From contig CAYMJM010000001.1 in assembly GCA_964391325.1 (NCBI GenBank), positions 1-64,000 on the forward strand: a stretch of 64,000 nucleotides of DNA, read 5' to 3'. Under the pieces are notes generated by a model. The model made no database searches. It was not told the DNA's origin and saw only the letters and a program-made list of their open reading frames with translations. This DNA comes from CAYMJM01 sp964391325. Its GTDB lineage: Bacteria > Patescibacteriota > Dojkabacteria > B142 > JAFGMG01. The position numbers were made by a program, and so were the translations under genes. Positions 44,809 to 53,335 of this stretch are shown here, piece by piece (position 1 is the stretch's first letter; every line of letters starts with the position of its first letter).

Positions 44809-46350
44809 ATGAAACTAAGCAAAGAGTACTTACAATCGCTACCATCATCCCCAGGCTGCTATATCTACAAAGATAAGTACGGGAAAGTGCTATATGTTGG
44901 CAAGGCTGTAAATATCAGAGCCAGAGTTGGCTCCTATTTCTCTTCTGATAGAAGCCTACCTTCAAAAATCCAACTAATGCTCAAGCAAGCGGTGAAGATT
45001 GAAATTATTACAGTGGATTCTGAGGTCGAAGCTTTGATACTTGAAACAAATTTGATAAAAAAATACCGCCCTAAATACAATAGGTTGATGAAGGATGATA
45101 AAAACTATGTATGGGTTATGTTTGATAATACAAGAGCATTCGCGAAGCCCGAAATCGTCAGGGAAAAACGTGTTCCTAAAGCAACCTACTTTGGTCCTTA
45201 TCCGCAAAAATTCCCCGCAGCAAAAGTTCTACGGAGACTTCGGAGGTTATTTCCTTACTGCAACACTTCATTTAAAACAACTGTGATACAAAGAGGTACT
45301 AAAAAACAATATATTGGAAGAGAGGCTAGACCTTGTTTAGACTACCATCTCGGTTTATGCAGCGGGGTTTGTGCTGGACTGGCTTCGCAGACAGAGCATA
45401 GAAGAAATATAAACAATATCAAAAGATTTTTCAGAGGGGAAAAAATGTCAATTTATCAGAATTTGGAAAAAAGGATGAAAAAATTAGCAGCGCAGAAAAA
45501 CTTTGAAGAGGCTGGAAAAATTCGAGATCAGCTCAGCGATCTTGAATATGTAACACAGCGAATCAGGATTGATAATACAACAGATGATGATAATTTCTTG
45601 AAAAAGAAATTAAGTACTAATCATCAAGCAATAGAACAGCTAGGACAGAAGCTTAAAATTGATTTATTTCAAGAAAAGATCAAAACAAAAGATTTAAATA
45701 CTATTAGAATTGAATGTTATGATATTTCTAATATTCAGGGTTCAAATGCGACTGGATCAATGGTAGTATTTGTAGGTGGAAGACCTGCAAAAGATCATTA
45801 TAGGAAATTCAAAATACGATTGAAAACAACACCAGATGACTTTGCCATGATGCAGGAAGTATTAACTAGAAGGTTTGGTCGTAAACCATCACAAGACCTT
45901 AGTTTTAGAGAAATCCCCGATTTAATCATAATTGACGGTGGAAAGGGGCAGTTAAGCAGTGCATATGAGATATTAGGAGGTCTAAGTATTATTAAAAGTG
46001 TTTCTATTGTTGGCTTGGCAAAGAAGCAAGAAGAAATATTTAAAATTGCCGAAGGAGAGTTCAAAAGAATTGTGTTACCCCGTAGGTCCAATGCTCTTTA
46101 TCTGGTTCAGAGAATTAGAGATGAAGCGCATAGGTTTGCAATAGGTTATCATAGACTACTAAGATCAAAATCAAGCACAAAATCAAGGTTAGATGATGTA
46201 CCTGGTATTGGAAATGTTACAAAAAAACGTCTACTGCTTGCATTTGGGAGCTTAGAGGGAATTAAAAAGGCGTCTGAGAAAGATCTCGCTACTGTTGTTC
46301 GCAACAGACGCACAGTGAATGCAATTTTAAAATTGAGAAGCGAATTATAG
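44809..46350 (+). CDS. uvrC: Excinuclease ABC subunit C
   Basis: Makes both incisions in nucleotide excision repair. At 513 residues it is shorter than the usual 590-620. Residues 10-95 are the GIY-YIG nuclease (PGCYIYKDKYGKVLYVGKAV), followed by a Cys cluster ARPCLDYHLGLCSGVC with one more Cys upstream (four Cys, fitting the reported Fe-S site of UvrC), a UVR motif (KNFEEAGKIRDQLSDL), the RNase-H-like domain (ECYDISNIQG, IIDGGKGQL) and C-terminal HhH (DDVPGIGNVTKKRLL). Its partner uvrB is at 8.9 kb. Confidence 0.96.
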   Translation: MKLSKEYLQSLPSSPGCYIYKDKYGKVLYVGKAVNIRARVGSYFSSDRSLPSKIQLMLKQAVKIEIITVDSEVEALILETNLIKKYRPKYNRLMKDDKNYVWVMFDNTRAFAKPEIVREKRVPKATYFGPYPQKFPAAKVLRRLRRLFPYCNTSFKTTVIQRGTKKQYIGREARPCLDYHLGLCSGVCAGLASQTEHRRNINNIKRFFRGEKMSIYQNLEKRMKKLAAQKNFEEAGKIRDQLSDLEYVTQRIRIDNTTDDDNFLKKKLSTNHQAIEQLGQKLKIDLFQEKIKTKDLNTIRIECYDISNIQGSNATGSMVVFVGGRPAKDHYRKFKIRLKTTPDDFAMMQEVLTRRFGRKPSQDLSFREIPDLIIIDGGKGQLSSAYEILGGLSIIKSVSIVGLAKKQEEIFKIAEGEFKRIVLPRRSNALYLVQRIRDEAHRFAIGYHRLLRSKSSTKSRLDDVPGIGNVTKKRLLLAFGSLEGIKKASEKDLATVVRNRRTVNAILKLRSEL

Positions 46351-46355
46351 CCTAC

Positions 46356-47417
46356 TTATCTATGATATAACATGTACTTTGTCCCTCTTCCCTGCCCTTC
46401 TATTTTTAAAAGTTTTTTTTCCACTAATTCTGTTAGGTCTCTATACGCAGTCATTGTACTTACATCCATCATATGAACGTAATCCTCTCTTTTAACTGTT
46501 GGAATGGTTTGCAGGTACCTTAGTATTTTTAACTGTCTTTTATTTAGATCTAGAAAGGGTTGTTTAGAACCTTTTTCTTCGTCACGAACCGATTTTCGCA
46601 TCTCTTCTTTTGTTTCTCTCATATCAGAGGCAAGATTTTTAGTAAGCCTCTCTAGCCAGATGGTGATGTTCTTCCCTTCTGTTTTTCCCGTATTATTTTT
46701 AATTTGATTCCAGGCATCTAAATACTCATCTTCATATACGTCAAAATTTCGGGAAGTTGGGAGGTAAGATTTCGCGACATATCCATTTTTATACAGTAAA
46801 TAATCGGCTATTGCTATTGCCGTTAGTTTATTTGCAAAAAGAAGAGGACAGATTTCGATAAACTTCTCAATGAATACACCTACTCTTAAAAGGTCATGCA
46901 CTTTGGACATGCTGTTCTTGTACCAGTCAATTAAAAGTGCTATTTGCTGTTGGACCTTCATAGGCTCTATTGATTCATCTCTTAAAGTTGCCCAGTTTTC
47001 TAGGGTAAGGTCCACACCCTCTCCGCCAGTTCTAAATTTAGCCTCCCAGCTCTCTCGCCAGTCAGTCAGCAAAATTTTATTTAAGTGCAGAATAATGTTT
47101 AAATCTATATCTACATAAGTGTCTGAAATATTGGATCTGGTAAACTCTAAGACATTTCTATAGTTATTTAGAACTGTGCCTCTAATATCTTCAGTAACAA
47201 CTCTTTTCCCTTCGCTGACTTTTTCTGCATCTCTTAGGGTTAAGTTTACATTTAAAATATGCGCGAAGTGAAACAAGTCTAAAGTTTTTGCTCTTTGGCT
47301 TAGTCTATTCCTGGTGCGTGTAGAAAAAACGGTATTTTCAACAGCTTGTTTGTCAATTTCAAGTTTGACTATGTTATTTAAGATATTATCTGTGATGGTA
47401 TAGTTAGGCTCGTACAT
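46356..47417 (-). CDS. Fic-like protein with degenerate catalytic motif and C-terminal winged helix
   Basis: A 353-residue protein with a Fic-domain layout: N-terminal YEPNYTITDNILNNI typical of Fic families, central helices, then FIEICPLLFANKLTAIAIAD where active Fic proteins have HPFxxGNGR. Catalytic His is Cys, the acidic residue is Phe and Arg is Leu, so AMP transfer is unlikely. A charged linker leads to a C-terminal winged helix (LNKRQLKILRYLQ, VSTMTAYRDLTELVEKKLL). It looks like a Fic-derived regulator. It converges with uvrC, 5 bases apart. Confidence 0.75.
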   Translation of the reverse strand: MYEPNYTITDNILNNIVKLEIDKQAVENTVFSTRTRNRLSQRAKTLDLFHFAHILNVNLTLRDAEKVSEGKRVVTEDIRGTVLNNYRNVLEFTRSNISDTYVDIDLNIILHLNKILLTDWRESWEAKFRTGGEGVDLTLENWATLRDESIEPMKVQQQIALLIDWYKNSMSKVHDLLRVGVFIEKFIEICPLLFANKLTAIAIADYLLYKNGYVAKSYLPTSRNFDVYEDEYLDAWNQIKNNTGKTEGKNITIWLERLTKNLASDMRETKEEMRKSVRDEEKGSKQPFLDLNKRQLKILRYLQTIPTVKREDYVHMMDVSTMTAYRDLTELVEKKLLKIEGQGRGTKYMLYHR

Positions 47418-47461
47418 TTGTATTGTTATAATTTAAGAAGTGGACACGGTATTCAAGACCA

Positions 47462-47534
47462 AGCTGGTTGTGAGAGTCGAACTCACGACCTATCCCTTAC
47501 GAAGGGAGTGCTCTACCAACTGAGCTAAACCAGC
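47462..47534 (-). tRNA. tRNA-Thr (CGU)
   Basis: Minus-strand cloverleaf: acceptor GCTGGTT/AACCAGC, D arm GCTC/GAGC, anticodon loop TTCGTAA (anticodon CGT), T arm GTGAG/CTCAC. Discriminator T; no CCA is encoded, unlike the plus-strand tRNAs in this window. Confidence 0.95.
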
Positions 47535-47609
47535 ATTGTAGCTAAATTCTAGTAAGTTAACTTATGATAACATAAGCATATCATTTTGTGTATCATTTTA
47601 CGCAACTTT

Positions 47610-48272
47610 TCAATGAACTGGCTGATCTGTAGTTTTTATAAGCTGTGCGTTGTAGGCATCTAGTATGTATGTTGTTACAGGCGTATTCTTTTTATCCCCT
47701 GCTGTACTTATTTCTTCTATTTTCCAAACATAGCCGTAGTCTTCTGTTTCTCCTAAATACATGCTGTAATAATTAGCTTGAGGGTCAAGGCCATTGGCTA
47801 CAGCACTTTTATATATGACGCTCGAATTCAAAACTCTATTATAATCTTTGGGGTAACTTATATTCTCGTATCGTAAGTCGTCCTCGTTAATTTTTTCAGA
47901 GTTCTTTAATGGATCGACAATAACTTCTCCTTCTTTATATTGAACAGTAAGTATAGAATATTTAATTTTAGAGTAATAAATACAATCCCATGTGTAAAAT
48001 TTTCCTTCGTCAACTCCTAGCAACCCAAATTGCGTAGAATCTGGCGCAATCCCAGTGCAGCTATATAGCCTGGCATCAGAAGACCACTGTTCTGCTTTTT
48101 TAGAAGTACTAATAACAGCTTCGTAGCTATCACGTTCATCATATTCAGGAGATGTGGCAAGGTTATTCTGGCTAGTCTTTTTACTGCTTATGTCAAGCAG
48201 TAAAAAAGCGCCTAATCCAAGTAGAATAATCAGAAAAATTCCTGTAGCTATTTTTATTAATTTAGGGTTCAT
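47610..48272 (-). CDS. Membrane-anchored extracytoplasmic protein, unknown function
   Basis: A 220-residue protein with one N-terminal membrane helix (about residues 7-29) and a soluble exterior domain. Two Cys (LYSCTG and TWDCIYY) could form a disulfide. Motif-like stretches such as YSMYLGETEDYGYVWKIEE and a final TTYILDAYNAQLIKT resemble PepSY-type folds, but weakly. Single gene between two tRNAs. Function unknown. Confidence 0.65.
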   Translation of the reverse strand: MNPKLIKIATGIFLIILLGLGAFLLLDISSKKTSQNNLATSPEYDERDSYEAVISTSKKAEQWSSDARLYSCTGIAPDSTQFGLLGVDEGKFYTWDCIYYSKIKYSILTVQYKEGEVIVDPLKNSEKINEDDLRYENISYPKDYNRVLNSSVIYKSAVANGLDPQANYYSMYLGETEDYGYVWKIEEISTAGDKKNTPVTTYILDAYNAQLIKTTDQPVH

Positions 48273-48432
48273 AATGATTATATAAAAATGTAGTTTAATA
48301 TACTATAAATTAAAGTTAAGATTATATAGTGTTTTATCTTAATACTTACAAATCTAAAATGCTCTATATTAGAAGATTTTTGACATTAGAGGTGCACTCC
48401 CCACTAAATGTCTAGGCGAGACAATGACTAAA

Positions 48433-48543
48433 CTACCTTGGAAGGTTTACTGATTGACCAGTATACTCTCCCCTCACAAAACCATAATCAGTACTGACTA
48501 GCTTTAAATCCTCTTGTGTTTTCCATGTGGCGTTTGGGGACTA
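48433..48543 (-). other. Coding-like remnant downstream of and in frame with the 48583 gene
   Basis: On the minus strand, in the same frame as the gene ending at 48583, a stretch of 36 codons reads SPNATWKTQEDLKLVSTDYG and on to GQSVNLPR before a stop. It is split from the gene by two stops (48583 and 48541). It has no start codon. It may be a lost C-terminus. The rest of the 48273-48582 gap is AT-rich, with one imperfect hairpin near 48377-48407. Confidence 0.3.
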
Positions 48544-48582
48544 CAAAAGTCGTTTATTTGTTTCCCTAATTCGTAGCTTATC

Positions 48583-49104
48583 TTAATTATATCTGAATCT
48601 AACTTTCTGGGTCTTCTCTCTAGTACTGACATAAGCGACAATGTCTATATCAGGTGAGGCTAGTTGAACCATAGTTCCTACGCCAGGCTGCTCATATAGA
48701 CTGACACCTGGAATTTCCTGCTTTTCAACTTGTTTGATAAGTTCGTTGTATTGAGCGTCTTCAGTATAAAAGTCAACATCACCTAGGTACTGTCCGTATG
48801 GTGTTGGATCGGGCTTTCTTATATACAAGTAAGTATAAGCTACTTCAGGCGCATCCCTGTTTGCTGGAAAAATTATTGGCTCATGTAATCTAAAATATTT
48901 ACGGTTTGGCTCGCTAGAAGCCTCGGTTAGCTGAGTACGTAATTTGACTAGAAATTCATACTCATTATCAAAGTGACAAAACACTCCTATGTTACCTGGA
49001 TTAGGGAAGTAATGATTGAAGGATTGCTTACATAGTTTATAGGCAGAATAGTGAATGTATTTAATGCGTTTTAACAATTCATCCGCTGTGTTAATTGGGG
49101 TCAT
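48583..49104 (-). CDS. Protein of unknown function, possibly C-terminally truncated
   Basis: A 173-residue soluble protein, not recognised. It starts MTPINTADELLKRIKYIHYS and has a mid-section LHEPIIFPANRDAPEVAYTY followed by YGQYLGDVDFYTEDAQYNEL; the spacing suggests a compact alpha/beta domain. The coding-like stretch continuing in frame past its stop hints that the ancestral protein was about 50 residues longer. It sits just downstream of tRNA-Gly(CCC). Confidence 0.6.
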   Translation of the reverse strand: MTPINTADELLKRIKYIHYSAYKLCKQSFNHYFPNPGNIGVFCHFDNEYEFLVKLRTQLTEASSEPNRKYFRLHEPIIFPANRDAPEVAYTYLYIRKPDPTPYGQYLGDVDFYTEDAQYNELIKQVEKQEIPGVSLYEQPGVGTMVQLASPDIDIVAYVSTREKTQKVRFRYN

Positions 49105-49123
49105 AGGTTTGTATTGATAAAAA

Positions 49124-49196
49124 AGCGAACGACGAGATTCGAACCCGCGACCTCTTCCTTGGGAAGGAAGCGTTCTACCAACTGAACTACGTTCGC
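49124..49196 (-). tRNA. tRNA-Gly (CCC)
   Basis: Minus-strand cloverleaf: acceptor GCGAACG/CGTTCGC, anticodon stem CTTCC/GGAAG with loop TTCCCAA (anticodon CCC), T loop GGTTCGAATC, discriminator T, no encoded CCA. Six T residues follow directly and may aid termination. Confidence 0.95.
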
Positions 49197-49242
49197 TTAT
49201 ACCTAGATATTAATACTTTTCCGTTGATTTGAAAAGAGACTG

Positions 49243-49746
49243 TCAAACTTTATAAGCAATAAGTTTCCCTGTCTTTTTTATTTGTTCAAAGCCTTCTAAA
49301 TGAAACGTGTTAGTTATAATTCGGGTCCCTGGTCTAAGCTCCTGCTTAAATTTTCCTGCCAAATCAGACATAGTTGCCGGTAATAGGTAACAAAAAATCA
49401 CATCATAGTCTCTTAGATTAACTTTATATAGATTTTTTCTTTCCACTTGAACGTCTGTGTGTGTGATTGCAGCCTTCACTTTTGTATAAGTCACAAGGAA
49501 AGGGTTTAATTCAACACCAACTACAATCTTGGCATGCTTGCTGGCCTCAAATAAAATTCTACCATCTCCCGAGCCTAAGTCTATAACTTTATCATCTTTA
49601 CCGATATCAGCTATCTCAACCATATTCCTAACTAATTTTTTATTTGAAGGATAGTAAGGGGGAGATCCAAATACCGGCGGGATAAACCAGTAGCACAAAA
49701 AAATCGCATATGTAAAAAGTAATAGTAACAAAAGTATTTCAACCAT
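49243..49746 (-). CDS. Membrane-anchored class I methyltransferase, FAM173-like
   Basis: A 167-residue SAM-dependent methyltransferase with an N-terminal membrane helix (residues 2-22). After it come YYPSNKKLVRNMVEIADIG, motif I VIDLGSGDGRILFEA, acidic VGVELNPFLV and YDVIFCYLLPATM. Membrane anchor plus this motif set resembles the FAM173 (ATPSc-KMT) lysine-methyltransferase type, which acts on membrane proteins; target here unknown. The start shares its base with the stop region of the PLP enzyme upstream, so the two are co-translated. Confidence 0.82.
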   Translation of the reverse strand: MVEILLLLLLFTYAIFLCYWFIPPVFGSPPYYPSNKKLVRNMVEIADIGKDDKVIDLGSGDGRILFEASKHAKIVVGVELNPFLVTYTKVKAAITHTDVQVERKNLYKVNLRDYDVIFCYLLPATMSDLAGKFKQELRPGTRIITNTFHLEGFEQIKKTGKLIAYKV

Positions 49747-50708
49747 CAGATTCCACTAATAATACAAACAGGACTAGAATATCTTCTTTTCTTGCCTAGG
49801 GCGCGTATGAGTCCTGCAAAGGAGAGGCAGCCATTATAAGTTAGGTCTGGCAGGTTAGTCTTTTTTTGAAGGAATGTTGTAGCTTTAATAATTTCTTTTG
49901 TTGATAAAACCCACCCTGAGCCCTGGGAATTTTTAATTATTTCTATAACTTCTTCTTTTCTTTTTGCTACCTTATCTACAATTGCATCTGCAGGGCTATC
50001 TCCCGACTGCTCGAAGGCCATATCAAACCCTTTTGCCATAGGATGAACTTTGGTTGTTTGGCATATATGAATTTGGGGTATTGGTATATCTATATCATTA
50101 TAGCCTTTTGCCAACCCGACTGTGCTTGTTCCGGAGCTGCAGGGGATAAAAATTGCGTCGGTTTGAGGAGCTTCTTTTGCAAGTTCGTATGAAATTGTTT
50201 TAAACCCTTCGATCGCTATTTTATCTTCCGAGCCTCTGAGATTAATATAGTTCCCCTGGTTACTAAACTTTATTGCATCAGACTTAGCTCTTTCAGAGAA
50301 ATTCAAAGTAATTCTTGGGTTGGTGTTAATAATGTGCTCTAAGTGTTTTAACTTATTTTTATTTATTTTATTGGATACAAAAATTGCTAACTTGATATCA
50401 GTAAGGTTGACATAAGCAGCAGCTGAGTTTGCAGCATTGCCTGACGATGATATAAGCAGTTTTTTCTTCCCATGGGTGTTGTAATATGAGACCTGAAAAG
50501 CAAGGCTTCTATCCTTAAAAGATTTATTTGGGTTCATGGTTTCCAGTTTCAGTAATACTTTTTGTGTACTTTTAGCTTCAACCCCTAGGTGTTTTAGTTC
50601 ATATCTATCAAGATAAATTGTATAAATATTAGTTTGCCCTTCTCCCAAGCTCAGCTGGAACTTTTCGGGAATTTGAGCGCTGATTTTAGGGAACCTCCAA
50701 ATTGACAT
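49746..50708 (-). CDS. Threonine-synthase-like PLP enzyme (fold type II)
   Basis: A 320-residue fold-type-II PLP protein. The Schiff-base Lys lies in NPNKSFKDRSLAF (about 65), the Asn-containing substrate loop is SSSGNAANSAAAY, and the phosphate-cup region is PCSSGTSTVGLAKG. This set is typical of threonine synthase and relatives such as cysteate synthase or diaminopropionate ammonia-lyase. At 320 residues it is short for ThrC. It is divergent (102-base gap) from a LysW-like carrier and ATP-grasp operon, which may or may not be linked in function. Confidence 0.85.
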   Translation of the reverse strand: MSIWRFPKISAQIPEKFQLSLGEGQTNIYTIYLDRYELKHLGVEAKSTQKVLLKLETMNPNKSFKDRSLAFQVSYYNTHGKKKLLISSSGNAANSAAAYVNLTDIKLAIFVSNKINKNKLKHLEHIINTNPRITLNFSERAKSDAIKFSNQGNYINLRGSEDKIAIEGFKTISYELAKEAPQTDAIFIPCSSGTSTVGLAKGYNDIDIPIPQIHICQTTKVHPMAKGFDMAFEQSGDSPADAIVDKVAKRKEEVIEIIKNSQGSGWVLSTKEIIKATTFLQKKTNLPDLTYNGCLSFAGLIRALGKKRRYSSPVCIISGI

Positions 50709-50810
50709 TTTGTAGTGAAATTTATTAATAATTTGCGTTAATATATTGCTTTGCTTATCATAGCAAAGGACAGGGTAAAATAAAATGTATTATTTTTTAT
50801 CTAGAATGTT

Positions 50811-50993
50811 ATGGAAGAGAGTTTAATTACTACAGGACAATCCTACGTCTGTCTGGAATGCAAGAATGAAAACACTCTCGATAGTACAAATATTGGAGAT
50901 GTCGTAGAATGTGATTTTTGCGGAATAGAATATGAAATTATTGAGGAGGAAGGGAAAAATTATAAACTGGTTATCATAGAGGAAGAAAAATAG
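50811..50993 (+). CDS. LysW-like zinc-ribbon carrier protein
   Basis: A 60-residue acidic protein with two CxxC pairs, VCLECKNENTLDS and GDVVECDFCGIEYEII. Spacing between the pairs, the GD-VVEC-x2-CG-x-E-x-E-hydrophobic run and overall size match LysW-type amino-group carrier proteins (AmCPs). LysW ends in a Glu (EDWGE type) to which substrates are attached; this protein ends IIEEEK, with an acidic cluster but a final Lys. It opens an operon with an ATP-grasp ligase (26-base gap) and an NlpC/P60-like protein. The carrier role is inferred; a plain zinc ribbon is the alternative. Confidence 0.72.
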   Translation: MEESLITTGQSYVCLECKNENTLDSTNIGDVVECDFCGIEYEIIEEEGKNYKLVIIEEEK

Positions 50994-51019
50994 TAGAATA
51001 AGGAAAGTATTTTAAGCAA

Positions 51020-52471
51020 ATGTCTAAAGTTGACTTCTTCCTTAAACAAATAAATTTTAAGCTCAAAGATAAACCTTTATTTTACATATGTAATGATCCG
51101 GAGAGGGCCTTGGGGCTTGAGGCTTTGCTGAAAAACTATCATATCGTGTGCGTGGATGACTCGGATTTGTTTACTTATATAAAACTTCAAATTGGAAATA
51201 TTTTCTCTCTGGAAAACCATGTTGGACAAAAAAATGCTCTCTTTAGAAGCTCAGCGAAGTTACTTGAAGAAGAGTCAGTAGCAGAGTATATCAATAACAA
51301 TTCAAAGCAAAATGAAAGATTTTTTCAAACATTCAAAATTTCTTCAAGATTTCAAAAATTAGCGGAAAGATACAATGCTACACTACTCAATACAACTTCG
51401 CAGCTAAACAAAAGCTTTGAGAATAAACTTAGGCAATATAGGTTACTAAAACAGTATGAAGTTAACTTTCCACCAACTTTAATATCCAAACTCAAAGAAT
51501 TGGACTATCAGACTTTAGCAGATAAGCTAGGCAATAGTCTTGTTATTCAGTTTGACCGCGGCCACACAGGAACTGGAACGGTCTTTATCAATTCTATTGA
51601 TGAATTTAAAAGTATACAGCAAAAATTTCCTGATAGAGAAGCTAGAGTTGCAAGTAGAGTAGAAGGATTCAGCTATACAGTTAATGCAGCAGTAAGCAGA
51701 AATGGAATTTATGTAGCAGGTTTGAGCTATCAAATAACAGGAGTGCCTGAATTGACCCACTTGGAGGGAGGGACTGTAGGAAACGACTTTAGCTGCAGAC
51801 AAGGTATTAGTTCCAAACTTAAGCAGCAAATTATAGAAGAGGTTACCAAGGTTGGGTTTGCTATGAAGGAAGCAGGATACAAAGGCTTATTTGGTGTTGA
51901 TCTAATAGTTTCTTCTGATCAAGTGTATATAATTGAGGTTAATGCCCGACAGCCTGCGTCCGTTCCTTTTCATGCTAAGCTACAGCTAAGACAGGACGAG
52001 GTTCCACTGTCGATAATTCACATTATGGAATTTATGGATCTAATTTATGATATAGATCCGATAGAATACTGTAACAAAGGCTTGGAGCCTGTTTCAGCAG
52101 GCCAACTGTTTCTGCGCAATGTTACTCCAGAACGATTTATAGTAAATGGTAAAATTAAAACTGGAGTTTATAGATTACAGAGTGATAACTCTGCCCTAAT
52201 ATTTAAAGAACATGGAACAGAAGTCAAAGCAAATACAATATTTTTAGATGAAGAAAAAGATAAGCCTTTAATCTTTCAAAAGGAAGGGTACTCTATAGAT
52301 TCAATTGAAGATGGAGGCTTTTTGATAGCGAGTCAGTTACAAGGAAAACAAGTTAATCAGGGAAATGAAATAGCACGAATTCAAGCATTACAGTCTCTGG
52401 TAGGTAAGGATGGTAAGCCTTTCCCGTGGGCTATAGAAGCATTACAGGCAATATACGAATATTTACGTTAG
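51020..52471 (+). CDS. ATP-grasp ligase
   Basis: A 483-residue ATP-grasp enzyme that would form an amide or peptide bond through an acyl-phosphate. The N-terminal 150 residues form a pre-ATP-grasp domain. The ATP-grasp core includes SLVIQFDRGHTGTGTVFI (nucleotide loop), VEGFSYTVNAAVS, and the metal-binding end GLFGVDLIVSSDQVYIIEVN with Asn-Ala-Arg. About 150 further residues follow and are unlike RimK or LysX. Neighbours are a LysW-like carrier upstream and an NlpC/P60-like enzyme 9 bases downstream. Substrate is unknown. Confidence 0.85.
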   Translation: MSKVDFFLKQINFKLKDKPLFYICNDPERALGLEALLKNYHIVCVDDSDLFTYIKLQIGNIFSLENHVGQKNALFRSSAKLLEEESVAEYINNNSKQNERFFQTFKISSRFQKLAERYNATLLNTTSQLNKSFENKLRQYRLLKQYEVNFPPTLISKLKELDYQTLADKLGNSLVIQFDRGHTGTGTVFINSIDEFKSIQQKFPDREARVASRVEGFSYTVNAAVSRNGIYVAGLSYQITGVPELTHLEGGTVGNDFSCRQGISSKLKQQIIEEVTKVGFAMKEAGYKGLFGVDLIVSSDQVYIIEVNARQPASVPFHAKLQLRQDEVPLSIIHIMEFMDLIYDIDPIEYCNKGLEPVSAGQLFLRNVTPERFIVNGKIKTGVYRLQSDNSALIFKEHGTEVKANTIFLDEEKDKPLIFQKEGYSIDSIEDGGFLIASQLQGKQVNQGNEIARIQALQSLVGKDGKPFPWAIEALQAIYEYLR

Positions 52472-52480
52472 TTTCATAAT

Positions 52481-53245
52481 ATGATTCATAAAACAATTCA
52501 TCCAAAAGCCCAAGAAGCAATTCACAGGTACTTTAACCTTCCTTTTGGCAGAAAGAGGGTAAAATGCCCTTATTATATGAATATTAAAAAGGAAAGGGCT
52601 GGTCTACGAGTAATGGTAGGTAAAGGGAGTGTAGCCGAGATAGTGCACGAGACAAAAGTATGGGCACAGCTAAAAGGTTTTAATCTAAGTCGGAAAAGCG
52701 AAGAGGAAATTAGGGAGTTTATGATTAAGAAGGGAATAGGAATTGACTGCTCGGGTTTTATTGCACATATTTTAGATCATTGGTTTAAATCTGAAAACAG
52801 AGGAAGAGTATGGAACAACCTTAAATTTCAGGATAACAGTATATACGCTCGATTTCGTAGATTTTTGAGACCTATTGAAAATATAGGTGCTAACTTGCTC
52901 ACTTCTGATTTGAATTGCATACATATAGATAATTTTGATGATATAGGGCCTGGAGATCTGATTAGAGCGAAAGGAAAGCAAAAAAATGCTCACCATGTAG
53001 CAATTATTACTGATACTCATAAGAGTGAAAGCGGCAAACTTAAAAAGTTTGACTATGTGCATGCACATAGATTTTATGAGGAAGAAAATGGAGTTAGAAA
53101 AGGTACAGTAATAATCTCTAAACCAGAAGGGTCTCTAAAAGATCAGGAATGGCGGGATACTTACAATGGGAAAAATTATATGCTTGAGGATCTGAAAGTA
53201 AACTACGAGGATAATGGCATTAGAAGGCTAAAAGCATTAGCATAA
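52481..53245 (+). CDS. NlpC/P60-like cysteine peptidase or transferase, cytoplasmic
   Basis: A 254-residue papain-fold protein with no signal peptide. The nucleophile is in GIDCSGFIAHIL (about 90) and the base His in NAHHVAIITDTH (about 168) after a GPGDLIRA turn; YVHAHRF may supply the third polar residue. NlpC/P60 proteins that cut peptidoglycan are exported; this one seems to stay inside, which suits cleavage or transfer of an amide made by the ATP-grasp enzyme upstream. Third and last gene of the operon. Confidence 0.75.
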   Translation: MIHKTIHPKAQEAIHRYFNLPFGRKRVKCPYYMNIKKERAGLRVMVGKGSVAEIVHETKVWAQLKGFNLSRKSEEEIREFMIKKGIGIDCSGFIAHILDHWFKSENRGRVWNNLKFQDNSIYARFRRFLRPIENIGANLLTSDLNCIHIDNFDDIGPGDLIRAKGKQKNAHHVAIITDTHKSESGKLKKFDYVHAHRFYEEENGVRKGTVIISKPEGSLKDQEWRDTYNGKNYMLEDLKVNYEDNGIRRLKALA

Positions 53246-53335
53246 AAACTATCCTAGGAATAGCGCGTTTTTTACTAAATATTGCTTGTAAAGCAGGGTA
53301 GTATGTTATTATAGAGTTTTATTACTTTCATTTGA

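Noticed and set aside
48377..48407. Hairpin as a terminator near GACATTAGAGG
   Set aside because: The stem is imperfect and the T tract is on the wrong side for either strand.
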